Source: CALMZN01 sp964540095
Lineage (GTDB): Bacteria; Patescibacteriota; Patescibacteriia; UBA1558; GWA2-36-10
Direction of reading: 5' to 3'
Length of the DNA: 6,170 bases
NCBI GenBank assembly: GCA_964540095.1
Contig: CAZILH010000034.1
Location: 1-6,170 of the forward strand
The notes below the pieces were generated by a model that searched no databases, was not told where the DNA came from, and saw only the letters and a program-made list of their open reading frames with translations. Every line of letters starts with the position of its first letter. The first letter of the stretch is position 1. Of the stretch, positions 1-4,117 are shown one piece after another. The position numbers were made by a program, and so were the translations under genes.

Positions 1-157
1 CGGTACGGATAAATGCTGAAAGCATATAAGCATGAAGCCGTCCCCAAGATTAGAAATCATCATAAGATCCCTGGGAGACTACCAGGTTGATAGGCTCTAC
101 GTGTAATTCCCGCAAGGGATTTAGCGGAGGAGTACTAATAGATCAAAGCAACCACCA
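1..157 (+). rRNA. rrl: 23S rRNA, 3' end (partial)
   Basis: This is the last part of the large-subunit rRNA, with the 5' portion outside the window. It is recognised by conserved 3'-domain strings: GCTGAAAGCAT near 17, GTTGATAGGC near 86 and GAGTACTAATAGATC at 130-144, which match the end of helices 99-101 in bacterial 23S rRNA. The exact 3' end cannot be read from the sequence. By comparison with other bacteria it should lie about 13 nt after GATC, near 155-158. A 5S gene on the same strand 243 nt downstream supports a normal 23S-5S order. No intron or insertion is visible in this short segment. Confidence 0.95.
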
Positions 158-175
158 AAAATTTTGAAAGTTTTT

Positions 176-205
176 CCAGCCCTAGGCTGGTCGCCCTTTG
201 GGCGA
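176..205 (+). repeat. Twin-hairpin repeat, copy 1
   Basis: Two perfect hairpins sit back to back, each with a 6-bp stem and a 3-nt loop: CCAGCC-CTA-GGCTGG, then TCGCCC-TTT-GGGCGA. The element starts about 20 nt after the 23S rRNA end and is preceded by TTTTT. The same 30-nt architecture recurs at 358-387 and 3444-3473. The second hairpin is nearly constant between copies. The first keeps its pairing although its bases differ. It may be a REP-like intergenic repeat or a pre-rRNA processing structure. No A/T tract downstream makes it a convincing terminator. Confidence 0.8.
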
Positions 206-224
206 TAAAATAATACTTTTGTTC

Positions 225-341
225 ATGAAAACGTCTGATAAACACAAAGGAATGATCAGGATCATCCTGGTCTTTCTCATGGTTATCTTATTTTTGGGCT
301 TAGTACTGGTACTAACGCCAATTAGTAAAATAACCCTCTAA
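225..341 (+). CDS. Candidate 38-aa single-helix membrane peptide in the 23S-5S spacer
   Basis: An ATG-to-TAA frame of 38 codons lies wholly in the spacer. The predicted peptide has a basic, polar N-terminus (MKTSDKHKG, residues 1-9) and an arginine at 12. A continuous hydrophobic stretch of about 20 residues follows (roughly 13-31, rich in Leu, Val and Ile), then a short TPISK-type tail. That is the layout of a single-pass membrane peptide with its N-terminus inside. By hand count the frame is about 36% G+C. There is no Shine-Dalgarno before the ATG, and the predicted transcript would be the rRNA precursor itself, so translation is unproven. I do not recognise a family. It could instead be non-coding spacer, since U-rich sequence often encodes hydrophobic stretches by chance. 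Confidence 0.4.
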   Translation: MKTSDKHKGMIRIILVFLMVILFLGLVLVLTPISKITL

Positions 342-357
342 TAGAACAGCACTTTTT

Positions 358-387
358 CCGCTTTAGAAGCGGTCGCCCTATGGGCGG
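358..387 (+). repeat. Twin-hairpin repeat, copy 2
   Basis: This is the second copy of the 6-3-6 plus 6-3-6 element: CCGCTT-TAG-AAGCGG, then TCGCCC-TAT-GGGCGG (last pair U-G). Like copy 1 it is preceded by TTTTTCC and lies in the rRNA spacer, here ending just before the pre-5S stem. The first stem shares only its outer CC/GG with copy 1 plus scattered bases, yet pairs perfectly. Copies 1 and 2 are in the same orientation 182 nt apart and bracket the small ORF at 225-341. Confidence 0.8.
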
Positions 388-532
388 TGAAGAAGGCAGA
401 GTTCTCGTGATGCTAGCGAGTTGGCAACACCTGATCCCTTTCCGAACTCAGAAGTTAAGCAGCTCAGCCCCGATGATAGCAAGTCAACTAGATTTGTGAA
501 AGTAGGACGTCGCGAGAACCTTGCCTTCTTCA
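388..532 (+). other. Pre-5S processing stalk
   Basis: Sequence flanking the 5S gene can form a continuous helix: positions 388-398 (core GAAGAAGGCA, 389-398) pair with 522-532 (core TGCCTTCTTC, 522-531). The stem stacks close to the terminal helix of 5S rRNA itself. This is the usual kind of precursor stem cut during 5S maturation. An outer helix is also possible, 344-354 with 537-547, with one internal mismatch. It would enclose copy 2 of the twin-hairpin repeat and is followed by a T run (545-550), so it may take part in ending rRNA transcription. Confidence 0.65.
401..519 (+). rRNA. rrf: 5S rRNA
   Basis: This is a complete 5S gene of about 119 nt. The termini pair as helix I (GTTCTCG at 401-407 with CGAGAAC at 513-519). 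The conserved internal segment TCCGAACTCAGAAGTTAAGC at 441-460 is diagnostic of bacterial 5S rRNA. The 3' half carries AGTAGGACGTCGC before the closing helix. Ends were set by the pairing of the terminal helix and could be off by one or two bases. The gene lies in the same direction as the 23S and is followed at once by the promoter of the next gene. Confidence 0.95.
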
Positions 533-553
533 TTATAAGCGCTGTTTTTTGTT

Positions 554-582
554 TTGATTTTTTAGATTTATCCTGCTAAGAT
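554..582 (+). promoter_or_regulatory. Promoter of the EndoQ-like gene; predicted leaderless start
   Basis: A -35 box TTGATT (554-559) is followed by a 17-bp spacer and a -10 box TAAGAT (577-582). TGC just before the -10 makes it an extended -10. Transcription would begin about seven bases downstream, at or within a base or two of the ATG at 589. There is no Shine-Dalgarno upstream of that ATG. Both facts fit a leaderless mRNA. Confidence 0.6.
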
Positions 583-588
583 GTTGTT

Positions 589-1863
589 ATGCGCAAGATT
601 TTAGATTTTCATATACACAGTAAATATTCACGAGCCACATCCAAAAATTTTGATTTGGAGGAGATGTATAAATGGTCAAAAATTAAGGGCGTGGATATTA
701 TCTCGGCCGCTGATTTTACGCATCCGGCCTGGTTTAAGATATTGGAGCAAAATCTAGTAGAGTATCAGCCAGGCGCTGGTTTGTATTATTATAAAAATAG
801 AAATCAAGATGTTTTGTTCATAATTTCCACGGAAATATCCTGTATTTATAGCCAAGGTGGCAAAACCAGACGCGTGCATTTGTGTTTATTGGCACCAAAT
901 CTTCAAGTGGCTAAGAAAATAAATGAAAATTTATCAGATCGTGGTGCTAAACTTGCTTCTGATGGCCGGCCAATCTTGGGTATGAGTGCCAAAAATATTT
1001 TGGAAATGATTTTGGAAATTGATGAACGCATAATGTTGATACCAGCTCATGCTTGGACACCGTGGTTTGCTGTCTTTGGATCAAAGTCGGGCTTTGATTC
1101 TTTGGAAGAATGTTTTGAAGATCTGACACCTTATGTGCAGGCGATTGAAACCGGTCTATCATCTGATCCACTTATGAATTGGAGATTGTCTAAGCTTGAT
1201 GATATTACTTTGGTTTCTAACTCTGATGCGCACTCTGGTCCGCGCATTGGTCGCGAAGCCAATGTTTTGTATTTGTGCGACGTCACCTTTGATGAGATAA
1301 GAGAAATTATTAATACTAAAGATAAAAAAAGATTTTTATACACAGTGGAATTTTATCCCGAGGAGGGCATGTATCATTTTGATGGACATCGCGATTGTCA
1401 GTTTAGCTGTAGTCCGCAAGAGTCGGCCAAGAAACACAAAAATATTTGTCCGCTTTGCAAGAAACCACTGACTCTAGGTGTCTTGAATCAAGTGGAAAAG
1501 TTAGCCGATAGGACTGAACAAAAAATTGATACAAGTTTTCATATACCATACAAAAATATTGTGCCCTTGCCAGAAATAATTGCTGATTATTATGGTGTTA
1601 ACCGCAACAGTAAAAAAGTAGAAAAATTATATTTGGAAATAATTGCCAAAGCCGGCAATGAATTTGTTGTCACCTTGGATCTAAACGAAGAAGAATTAAA
1701 AAAAATAATGCCCACCAGCCTGGCTTTGGGCATTATGAAAATGCGGGCTCGAGAAATGCAAGTTTTGCCTGGCTTTGACGGCCAGTATGGGCAAGTAAAA
1801 ATATTCAGCGAGCCAGATCGACAAAAATCCAAGATTATTGCGCCACAGGAAACATTGTTCTAA
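589..1863 (+). CDS. PHP-domain DNA repair nuclease, endonuclease Q-like
   Basis: This 424-aa protein resembles EndoQ, which nicks DNA on the 5' side of deaminated bases (uracil, hypoxanthine, xanthine) and abasic sites. Residues 1 to about 250 form a PHP metal-dependent hydrolase domain. Candidate metal ligands are H8 and H10 (DFHIHSKYS), D42 and H45 (ADFTHP), E82, H97, H154 (IPAHAWTPW), E187, D213 and H215 (NSDAHSG). A zinc-finger-like set follows: C270, C274, C287 and C290, then the KKPLTLGV segment seen in this family. The C-terminal 100 residues include the PEIIADYYGVNRNSKKVEKL region. Length and domain order match EndoQ. Relatives in bacterial genomes are often mislabelled as helicases, but no Walker motifs are present. 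The gene stands alone, with its own promoter and a terminator after it. The family call is strong; the exact substrate is inferred. Confidence 0.88.
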   Translation: MRKILDFHIHSKYSRATSKNFDLEEMYKWSKIKGVDIISAADFTHPAWFKILEQNLVEYQPGAGLYYYKNRNQDVLFIISTEISCIYSQGGKTRRVHLCLLAPNLQVAKKINENLSDRGAKLASDGRPILGMSAKNILEMILEIDERIMLIPAHAWTPWFAVFGSKSGFDSLEECFEDLTPYVQAIETGLSSDPLMNWRLSKLDDITLVSNSDAHSGPRIGREANVLYLCDVTFDEIREIINTKDKKRFLYTVEFYPEEGMYHFDGHRDCQFSCSPQESAKKHKNICPLCKKPLTLGVLNQVEKLADRTEQKIDTSFHIPYKNIVPLPEIIADYYGVNRNSKKVEKLYLEIIAKAGNEFVVTLDLNEEELKKIMPTSLALGIMKMRAREMQVLPGFDGQYGQVKIFSEPDRQKSKIIAPQETLF

Positions 1864-1876
1864 TATTTAAACAATC

Positions 1877-1910
1877 ATAAAAACCCCACCAATTGGTCTA
1901 GGGTTTTTAT
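1877..1910. terminator. Bidirectional rho-independent terminator
   Basis: ATAAAAACCC (1877-1886) pairs with GGGTTTTTAT (1901-1910), and ACCAATTGGT inside can extend the structure. The stem has A's on its left and T's on its right, so it can work for either strand. It sits 14 nt after the stop of the EndoQ-like gene (+) and 15 nt beyond the stop of the basic peptide gene (-), exactly where the two transcripts converge. Confidence 0.8.
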
Positions 1911-1925
1911 GTTTTTGAAAAAGAA

Positions 1926-2024
1926 TTATCTCTTTCTCTTTTTGGTTGTTTTTTTGGCCACCTTTCTTTTTTTGGTGGTTTTCTTAGCTACTTTTCTCTT
2001 AGCTACTTTTCTTTTCTTTGCCAC
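1926..2024 (-). CDS. 32-aa Lys/Arg-rich histone-tail-like peptide
   Basis: A short minus-strand frame with a GTG start and TAA stop encodes a peptide of only Lys, Arg, Ala, Val and Thr after Met1. It is built from repeats of KRKVAK and KKTTKKRK, and 20 of its 32 residues are basic. The start is fixed by a strong Shine-Dalgarno (AGGGGGTG) seven bases upstream and by an in-frame TGA just beyond it. The repeated peptide is coded with differing synonymous codons (GTA/GTG, GCT/GCC, ACC/ACA), which favours a real gene. Composition suggests nucleic-acid binding, like the C-terminal tails of histone H1-like and AlgP-like proteins or small basic ribosome-associated peptides. It lies 51 nt after the membrane protein gene and probably shares its transcript. 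Specific function is unknown. Confidence 0.75.
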   Translation of the reverse strand: MAKKRKVAKRKVAKKTTKKRKVAKKTTKKRKR

Positions 2025-2031
2025 GGGAACT

Positions 2032-2039
2032 CACCCCCT
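2032..2039 (-). promoter_or_regulatory. Ribosome binding site of the basic peptide
   Basis: AGGGGGTG on the minus strand differs from AGGAGGTG at one position and lies seven bases before the GTG at 2024-2022. It is the strongest Shine-Dalgarno in the window and decides the GTG start. Most neighbouring genes lack one. Confidence 0.75.
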
Positions 2040-2075
2040 TTCTTAATTAAAAAATATTTATTTTAATTTTAATTT

Positions 2076-2339
2076 TTATTTCATCCGCTTAGGACCGAAC
2101 ATATTGCCTAGAGTTGCCTCAAAAAAAGTACTCATTAAATCGGTCGCCACCAACAAGCCCACTATTATCAAAAGAAAACCGATAATTTTGTAAAATAGAC
2201 GACTGCCTCCGGAAGTTTGTAAATGTTTTTCCGCAAAACCAATGGCACCAAAGTTTACAAACAACCATTCAGATTTCCAAACAACCAAGTATCCAATGCC
2301 AGCAATTATTATACCGAAGATAAATTTTTCAAATGTCAT
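2076..2339 (-). CDS. Small two-helix membrane protein, function unknown
   Basis: This 87-aa protein has two hydrophobic helices, at about residues 6-20 (FIFGIIIAGIGYLVV) and 50-66 (YKIIGFLLIIVGLLVAT). The loop between them carries a KSEWLFVNFG segment and a small-residue motif, TSGGSRLFYK. The C-terminus is basic (GPKRMK). No signal peptide cleavage site is evident. The loop composition looks conserved rather than random, and I have the impression that similar small proteins are common in candidate-phyla genomes, but I cannot name a family. The ATG has no Shine-Dalgarno. A good promoter lies 39 nt upstream. The gene appears to lead a two-gene unit with the downstream 32-aa basic peptide. A partnership between the two products would be speculation. 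Confidence 0.75.
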   Translation of the reverse strand: MTFEKFIFGIIIAGIGYLVVWKSEWLFVNFGAIGFAEKHLQTSGGSRLFYKIIGFLLIIVGLLVATDLMSTFFEATLGNMFGPKRMK

Positions 2340-2377
2340 AAAATGAAATTACAATATCAAAAACATTTCTAGTAATT

Positions 2378-2406
2378 ATTATAGCACATTATTTAAATGT
2401 TGAGAA
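2378..2406 (-). promoter_or_regulatory. Promoter of the small membrane protein unit
   Basis: On the minus strand a consensus -10 TATAAT (2383-2378) is preceded by TGC, an extended -10. After a 17-bp spacer comes a weaker -35, TTCTCA (2406-2401). The predicted start is near 2371, leaving a leader of about 30 nt with no clear ribosome binding site. Confidence 0.65.
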
Positions 2407-2535
2407 TAGTTTTGCACAACTTTTTGTAAAAAAATATTTTTTTGTAATAATTTTTGTGTATAAATAATATTTTTTTAAATTTTTATAAAACAAAAATAGT
2501 TTTACAAAACTATTTCCGTGGGTATTTTTAAATAT
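2407..2535. repeat. Very AT-rich gap with a repeated AATAGTTTT motif and an inverted repeat
   Basis: No gene is visible here. A 16-nt motif occurs twice, at 2405-2420 and 2495-2510, with 14 of 16 bases identical and exactly 90 bp apart. The second copy is part of an inverted repeat, AAATAGTTTT-AC-AAAACTATTT (2494-2515). On the minus strand this hairpin lies about 20 nt after the dipeptidase stop and is followed by a T-rich run. It may be a weak terminator for that gene, or an operator. A string matching the DnaA-box consensus TTATNCACA occurs once on the minus strand (2463-2455). Confidence 0.4.
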
Positions 2536-3186
2536 TTATTTAATTATATTAAAATGAGCATGAGAGTTCTTACTGATAAAAGCCCAATATTTATCTCCGT
2601 ATGACCAGTGCCACCATTCGGTCGGATAATTTATAAAACCAGCCTTTTCCATGCAATTTATTAATACTTTTCTATTTTTTTTGGCTAGATTGGAGACATT
2701 TATTGCTTCGGTAAAACAAGCCCCCTGACTTTTTTGTGGATCCATATTTACTTCTGTGCCCATGTCCAATTCTTTATTATTTTCATCAACCAAAGTTATA
2801 TCTATTGCTCCGCCGGTGCAATGTGGGGGAACAATTTCTGGAGGAGAGACAAACTGGCTGGCTTCTTTGTATATTTTTTCCTCATCCCAGGCTGGATATT
2901 TTTCACGTAGTTTTTGTGTGTAGGAATCAAAATATATTTTTTGCAGAGAAATTGGACGCAGGCCCTCAATTAACTTGATTTTTATATTTTTTGGCAAAAA
3001 ACTTTGCACTACCAGCAACTTGTCCAAAACAATTTTTCTAATATAAAAAAAAGAATCTGAGTCGTTACTTTTTCTATCATCGACTAAGATTCCGTATTGT
3101 CTGGTATCTACCAGAGGATCATTATTCTCAATAATTTTTATTTCCAAAACCCGGGGGTCTGATATTAAAACTATATTATTTATCAT
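2536..3186 (-). CDS. VanX/DdpX-like D-Ala-D-Ala dipeptidase (peptidase family M15D)
   Basis: This 216-aa zinc peptidase is predicted to split D-alanyl-D-alanine, recycling wall dipeptide or lowering the pool used for peptidoglycan. The M15D signature is complete. EGLRP (residues 74-78) carries R77, equivalent to the catalytic arginine of VanX. PHCTGGAIDITL (121-132) supplies zinc ligands H122 and D129, with the same spacing as in VanX. EWWHWSYGDKYW (190-201) supplies the catalytic base E190 and third ligand H193. Length matches VanX (about 202 aa). No signal peptide is seen, so it should act in the cytoplasm. There is no VanS/VanR/VanH/VanA context, so vancomycin resistance is not implied. 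The gene follows tRNA-Val by 52 nt with no terminator between, so read-through expression is likely. The exact substrate is inferred. Confidence 0.85.
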   Translation of the reverse strand: MINNIVLISDPRVLEIKIIENNDPLVDTRQYGILVDDRKSNDSDSFFYIRKIVLDKLLVVQSFLPKNIKIKLIEGLRPISLQKIYFDSYTQKLREKYPAWDEEKIYKEASQFVSPPEIVPPHCTGGAIDITLVDENNKELDMGTEVNMDPQKSQGACFTEAINVSNLAKKNRKVLINCMEKAGFINYPTEWWHWSYGDKYWAFISKNSHAHFNIIK

Positions 3187-3209
3187 GTGGTTATGAATTG
3201 GGTGGCAAT

Positions 3210-3242
3210 GCCATCCATAGCTCCAAAGGAGCGAAGGATGGT
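3210..3242. repeat. tRNA-tail hairpin, copy A
   Basis: CCATCC (3211-3216) pairs with GGATGG (3236-3241), and GCTCC-AAA-GGAGC (3220-3232) forms an inner hairpin. The right arm includes the complement of the encoded CCA end of tRNA-Val (3239-3241), so the structure starts inside the tRNA tail. It has no T tract after it on the minus strand, so it is not a typical terminator. A similar hairpin with the shared string AGCGAA in its 3' half lies at the end of tRNA-Lys (6084-6121). Confidence 0.6.
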
Positions 3243-3315
3243 GGACGGCACAGGATTCGAACCTGTGACCTCCTCGGTGTAAACGAGGCGCTCTAACCAG
3301 CTGAGCTAGCCGTCC
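3239..3315 (-). tRNA. tRNA-Val (anticodon TAC)
   Basis: A 77-nt tRNA gene on the minus strand. Acceptor arms GGACGGC and GCCGTCC pair fully, followed by discriminator A and an encoded CCA. The anticodon stem CCTCG/CGAGG encloses the loop TTTACAC with anticodon TAC, reading GUA and related valine codons. The T arm has the usual GGTTCGAATCC. Its 5' end directly abuts the CCA of tRNA-Ala with no spacer base. Confidence 0.95.
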
Positions 3316-3392
3316 TGGTGGACTGTACAGGAGTCGAACCTGCGACCTCCGCGATGCAAACGCGGCGCTCTAGCCAACTGAGCTAACAGCCC
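3316..3392 (-). tRNA. tRNA-Ala (anticodon TGC)
   Basis: A 77-nt gene. The anticodon stem CCGCG/CGCGG holds loop TTTGCAT with anticodon TGC. The acceptor stem GGGCTGT/ACAGTCC contains the G3-U70 wobble pair that is the identity mark of alanine tRNAs. CCA is encoded. The 3' end touches tRNA-Val directly. A copy of its first 17 bases plus the three leader bases lies upstream at 3474-3493. Confidence 0.95.
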
Positions 3393-3443
3393 AAAGAATA
3401 ATTTTTTGTAAAAACTTTGATTAGCAAGTCAGCGTGACTAGCC

Positions 3444-3473
3444 CCACCCACTGGGTGGTCGCCCTGTGGGCGA
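3444..3473 (+). repeat. Twin-hairpin repeat, copy 3
   Basis: This copy reads CCACCC-ACT-GGGTGG then TCGCCC-TGT-GGGCGA, the same 6-3-6 plus 6-3-6 plan as the two copies in the rRNA spacer. It lies between tRNA-Leu and tRNA-Ala, on the opposite strand to those tRNAs. Its last base at 3473 is immediately followed by a duplicated tRNA-Ala fragment. Unlike copies 1 and 2 it is not preceded by TTTTT. A short separate inverted repeat, AGTCA-GCG-TGACT, lies just to its left (3427-3439). Confidence 0.8.
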
Positions 3474-3493
3474 AACTGAGCTAACAGCCCAAA
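3474..3493 (-). pseudogene. Duplicated 5' fragment of tRNA-Ala
   Basis: The 20 bases here are identical to 3376-3395, which are the first 17 nt of the tRNA-Ala gene (acceptor strand and start of the D arm) plus three bases of its leader. The copy lies 98 bp upstream in the tRNA direction and stops exactly where the twin-hairpin repeat begins. It cannot form a tRNA. It reads as a remnant of a duplication or of an insertion into a second tRNA-Ala copy. Confidence 0.8.
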
Positions 3494-3506
3494 TAATGAA
3501 TGCAAG

Positions 3507-3592
3507 TGGTGGGCGGAAAGGGACTTGAACCCTTACGGGATTGCTCCCACAAGCACCTCAAGCTTGCGTGTATACCATTTCACCACCCGCCC
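3507..3592 (-). tRNA. tRNA-Leu (anticodon GAG)
   Basis: An 86-nt class II tRNA. Acceptor GGGCGGG pairs with TCCGCCC (one G-U), then discriminator A and encoded CCA. The anticodon stem CAAGC/GCTTG carries loop TTGAGGT with anticodon GAG, reading CUC and CUU. A long variable arm (GGGA...TCCC pairing) is typical of leucine tRNAs. It lies 43 nt downstream of rplS and is probably cut from the same transcript. Confidence 0.95.
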
Positions 3593-3595
3593 GTT

Positions 3596-3622
3596 AAACT
3601 TGCACAGCTTGCAGGCAAGTTT
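3596..3622. other. Hairpin between rplS and tRNA-Leu
   Basis: AAACTTGC (3596-3603) pairs with GCAAGTTT (3615-3622) around an 11-nt loop. On the minus strand only a short T run closes the stem, so it is a poor terminator. It more likely marks the 3' end or processing site of the rplS part of a message that continues into the tRNAs. Confidence 0.5.
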
Positions 3623-3635
3623 GTTTATCGCTAGC

Positions 3636-3986
3636 TTAAGACTTTTTTTCTCTAAGCTTCTTTTTGCTTGTTCTGGTATAGCCCAATTTTGCGCGATGCA
3701 CAGCGAATTCTTTGACTACTTCGATTTTAGCAACAGCCGGTGAAAAAATATGGTAGATTTTTTCAACAGCAATACCATCGGATATTTTACGGACAGTAAT
3801 GGTGGCTCCAGCTTCATTGCCGTGTTTGCGAGCCAAGACCAATCCTTCAAAAATTTGAATTCTTTCTTTTTCAACGCCTTTAGCGTTTTTTTCTTTGATT
3901 TTTTCGTGCACCTTAACTACCATGCCAGACTTGATAGCAGACAATTCTTGGGCAGGATTTTTGGCAGAAATTTTTACAGCAGTCAT
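3636..3986 (-). CDS. rplS: Ribosomal protein bL19
   Basis: This 116-aa protein is full length for the family (E. coli about 115 aa). It belongs to the large subunit and lies at the interface with the small subunit. Diagnostic stretches are SGMVVKVHEKIKE (residues 20-32), RIQIFEGLVLARK (42-54) and ATITVRKISDGIAVEKIY (61-78). The C-terminal block FAVHRAKLGYTR leads to a Lys-rich tail that contacts rRNA. The start is the first Met of the frame, with no Shine-Dalgarno upstream. The common trmD neighbour is absent. Instead the gene has a strong promoter of its own and is followed by tRNA-Leu, tRNA-Ala and tRNA-Val in the same direction, so one transcript may supply the protein and three tRNAs. Confidence 0.97.
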   Translation of the reverse strand: MTAVKISAKNPAQELSAIKSGMVVKVHEKIKEKNAKGVEKERIQIFEGLVLARKHGNEAGATITVRKISDGIAVEKIYHIFSPAVAKIEVVKEFAVHRAKLGYTRTSKKKLREKKS

Positions 3987-4004
3987 AAATTTGCTTTATT
4001 TAGT

Positions 4005-4047
4005 TAGTTATTCAATAAAAAGTTACTATTTCCCTTAATAATAACTA
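4005..4047 (-). promoter_or_regulatory. Possible 5'-leader stem of rplS
   Basis: On the minus strand TAGTTATT (4047-4040) can pair with AATAACTA (4012-4005) around a 27-nt loop. The predicted transcription start is near 4045, so the stem would form at the extreme 5' end of the mRNA, ending 18 nt before the ATG. It contains no G-C-rich core, and its role in control or stability is a guess. Confidence 0.3.
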
Positions 4048-4051
4048 CGCT

Positions 4052-4080
4052 ATTTTAGCCTAAATTTGATTTTTTGTCAA
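4052..4080 (-). promoter_or_regulatory. Strong promoter of rplS and the tRNA cluster
   Basis: A perfect -35 TTGACA (4080-4075), a 17-bp spacer and -10 TAAAAT (4057-4052) lie upstream of rplS on the minus strand. This is the best promoter in the window by consensus. A 10-bp inverted repeat with one mismatch (4058-4067 and 4082-4091) spans the -35 and spacer and could be an operator. Confidence 0.8.
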
Positions 4081-4117
4081 TAAAATTAGGCGGGGCTTAT
4101 TTGGGGTGTTTAGTCGT

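Noticed and set aside
176..387. CRISPR array, from repeated near-palindromic units
   Set aside because: Only two copies occur here, 182 nt apart, with unequal first stems and a coding-like spacer. No cas genes are present.
947..1832. Three minus-strand frames inside the EndoQ-like gene
   Set aside because: They are antisense shadows of a strongly supported coding region, with no ribosome binding sites.
1926..2024. KKRKV string resembling the SV40 nuclear localisation signal in the basic peptide
   Set aside because: The host is evidently a bacterium. Repeats of Lys, Arg and Val make such matches unavoidable.
2407..2535. Replication origin, suggested by very AT-rich sequence and one perfect DnaA box (TTATACACA on the minus strand, 2463-2455)
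   Set aside because: Only one perfect box is present, there is no dnaA or dnaN nearby, and genes on either side point toward each other rather than away. Nothing beyond chance in AT-rich DNA is needed.
2736..2978. Plus-strand frame inside the dipeptidase gene
   Set aside because: It is a shadow of a well-supported M15D gene, with no domain and no start signals.
2536..3186. Vancomycin resistance cassette
   Set aside because: Only the VanX-like dipeptidase is present, with no VanH, VanA or two-component regulator. DdpX-like recycling is the simpler reading.
3525..4007. Plus-strand frames over tRNA-Leu and rplS (3525-3743 and 3750-4007)
   Set aside because: They overlap a clear tRNA and a clear ribosomal protein gene and have no family resemblance.
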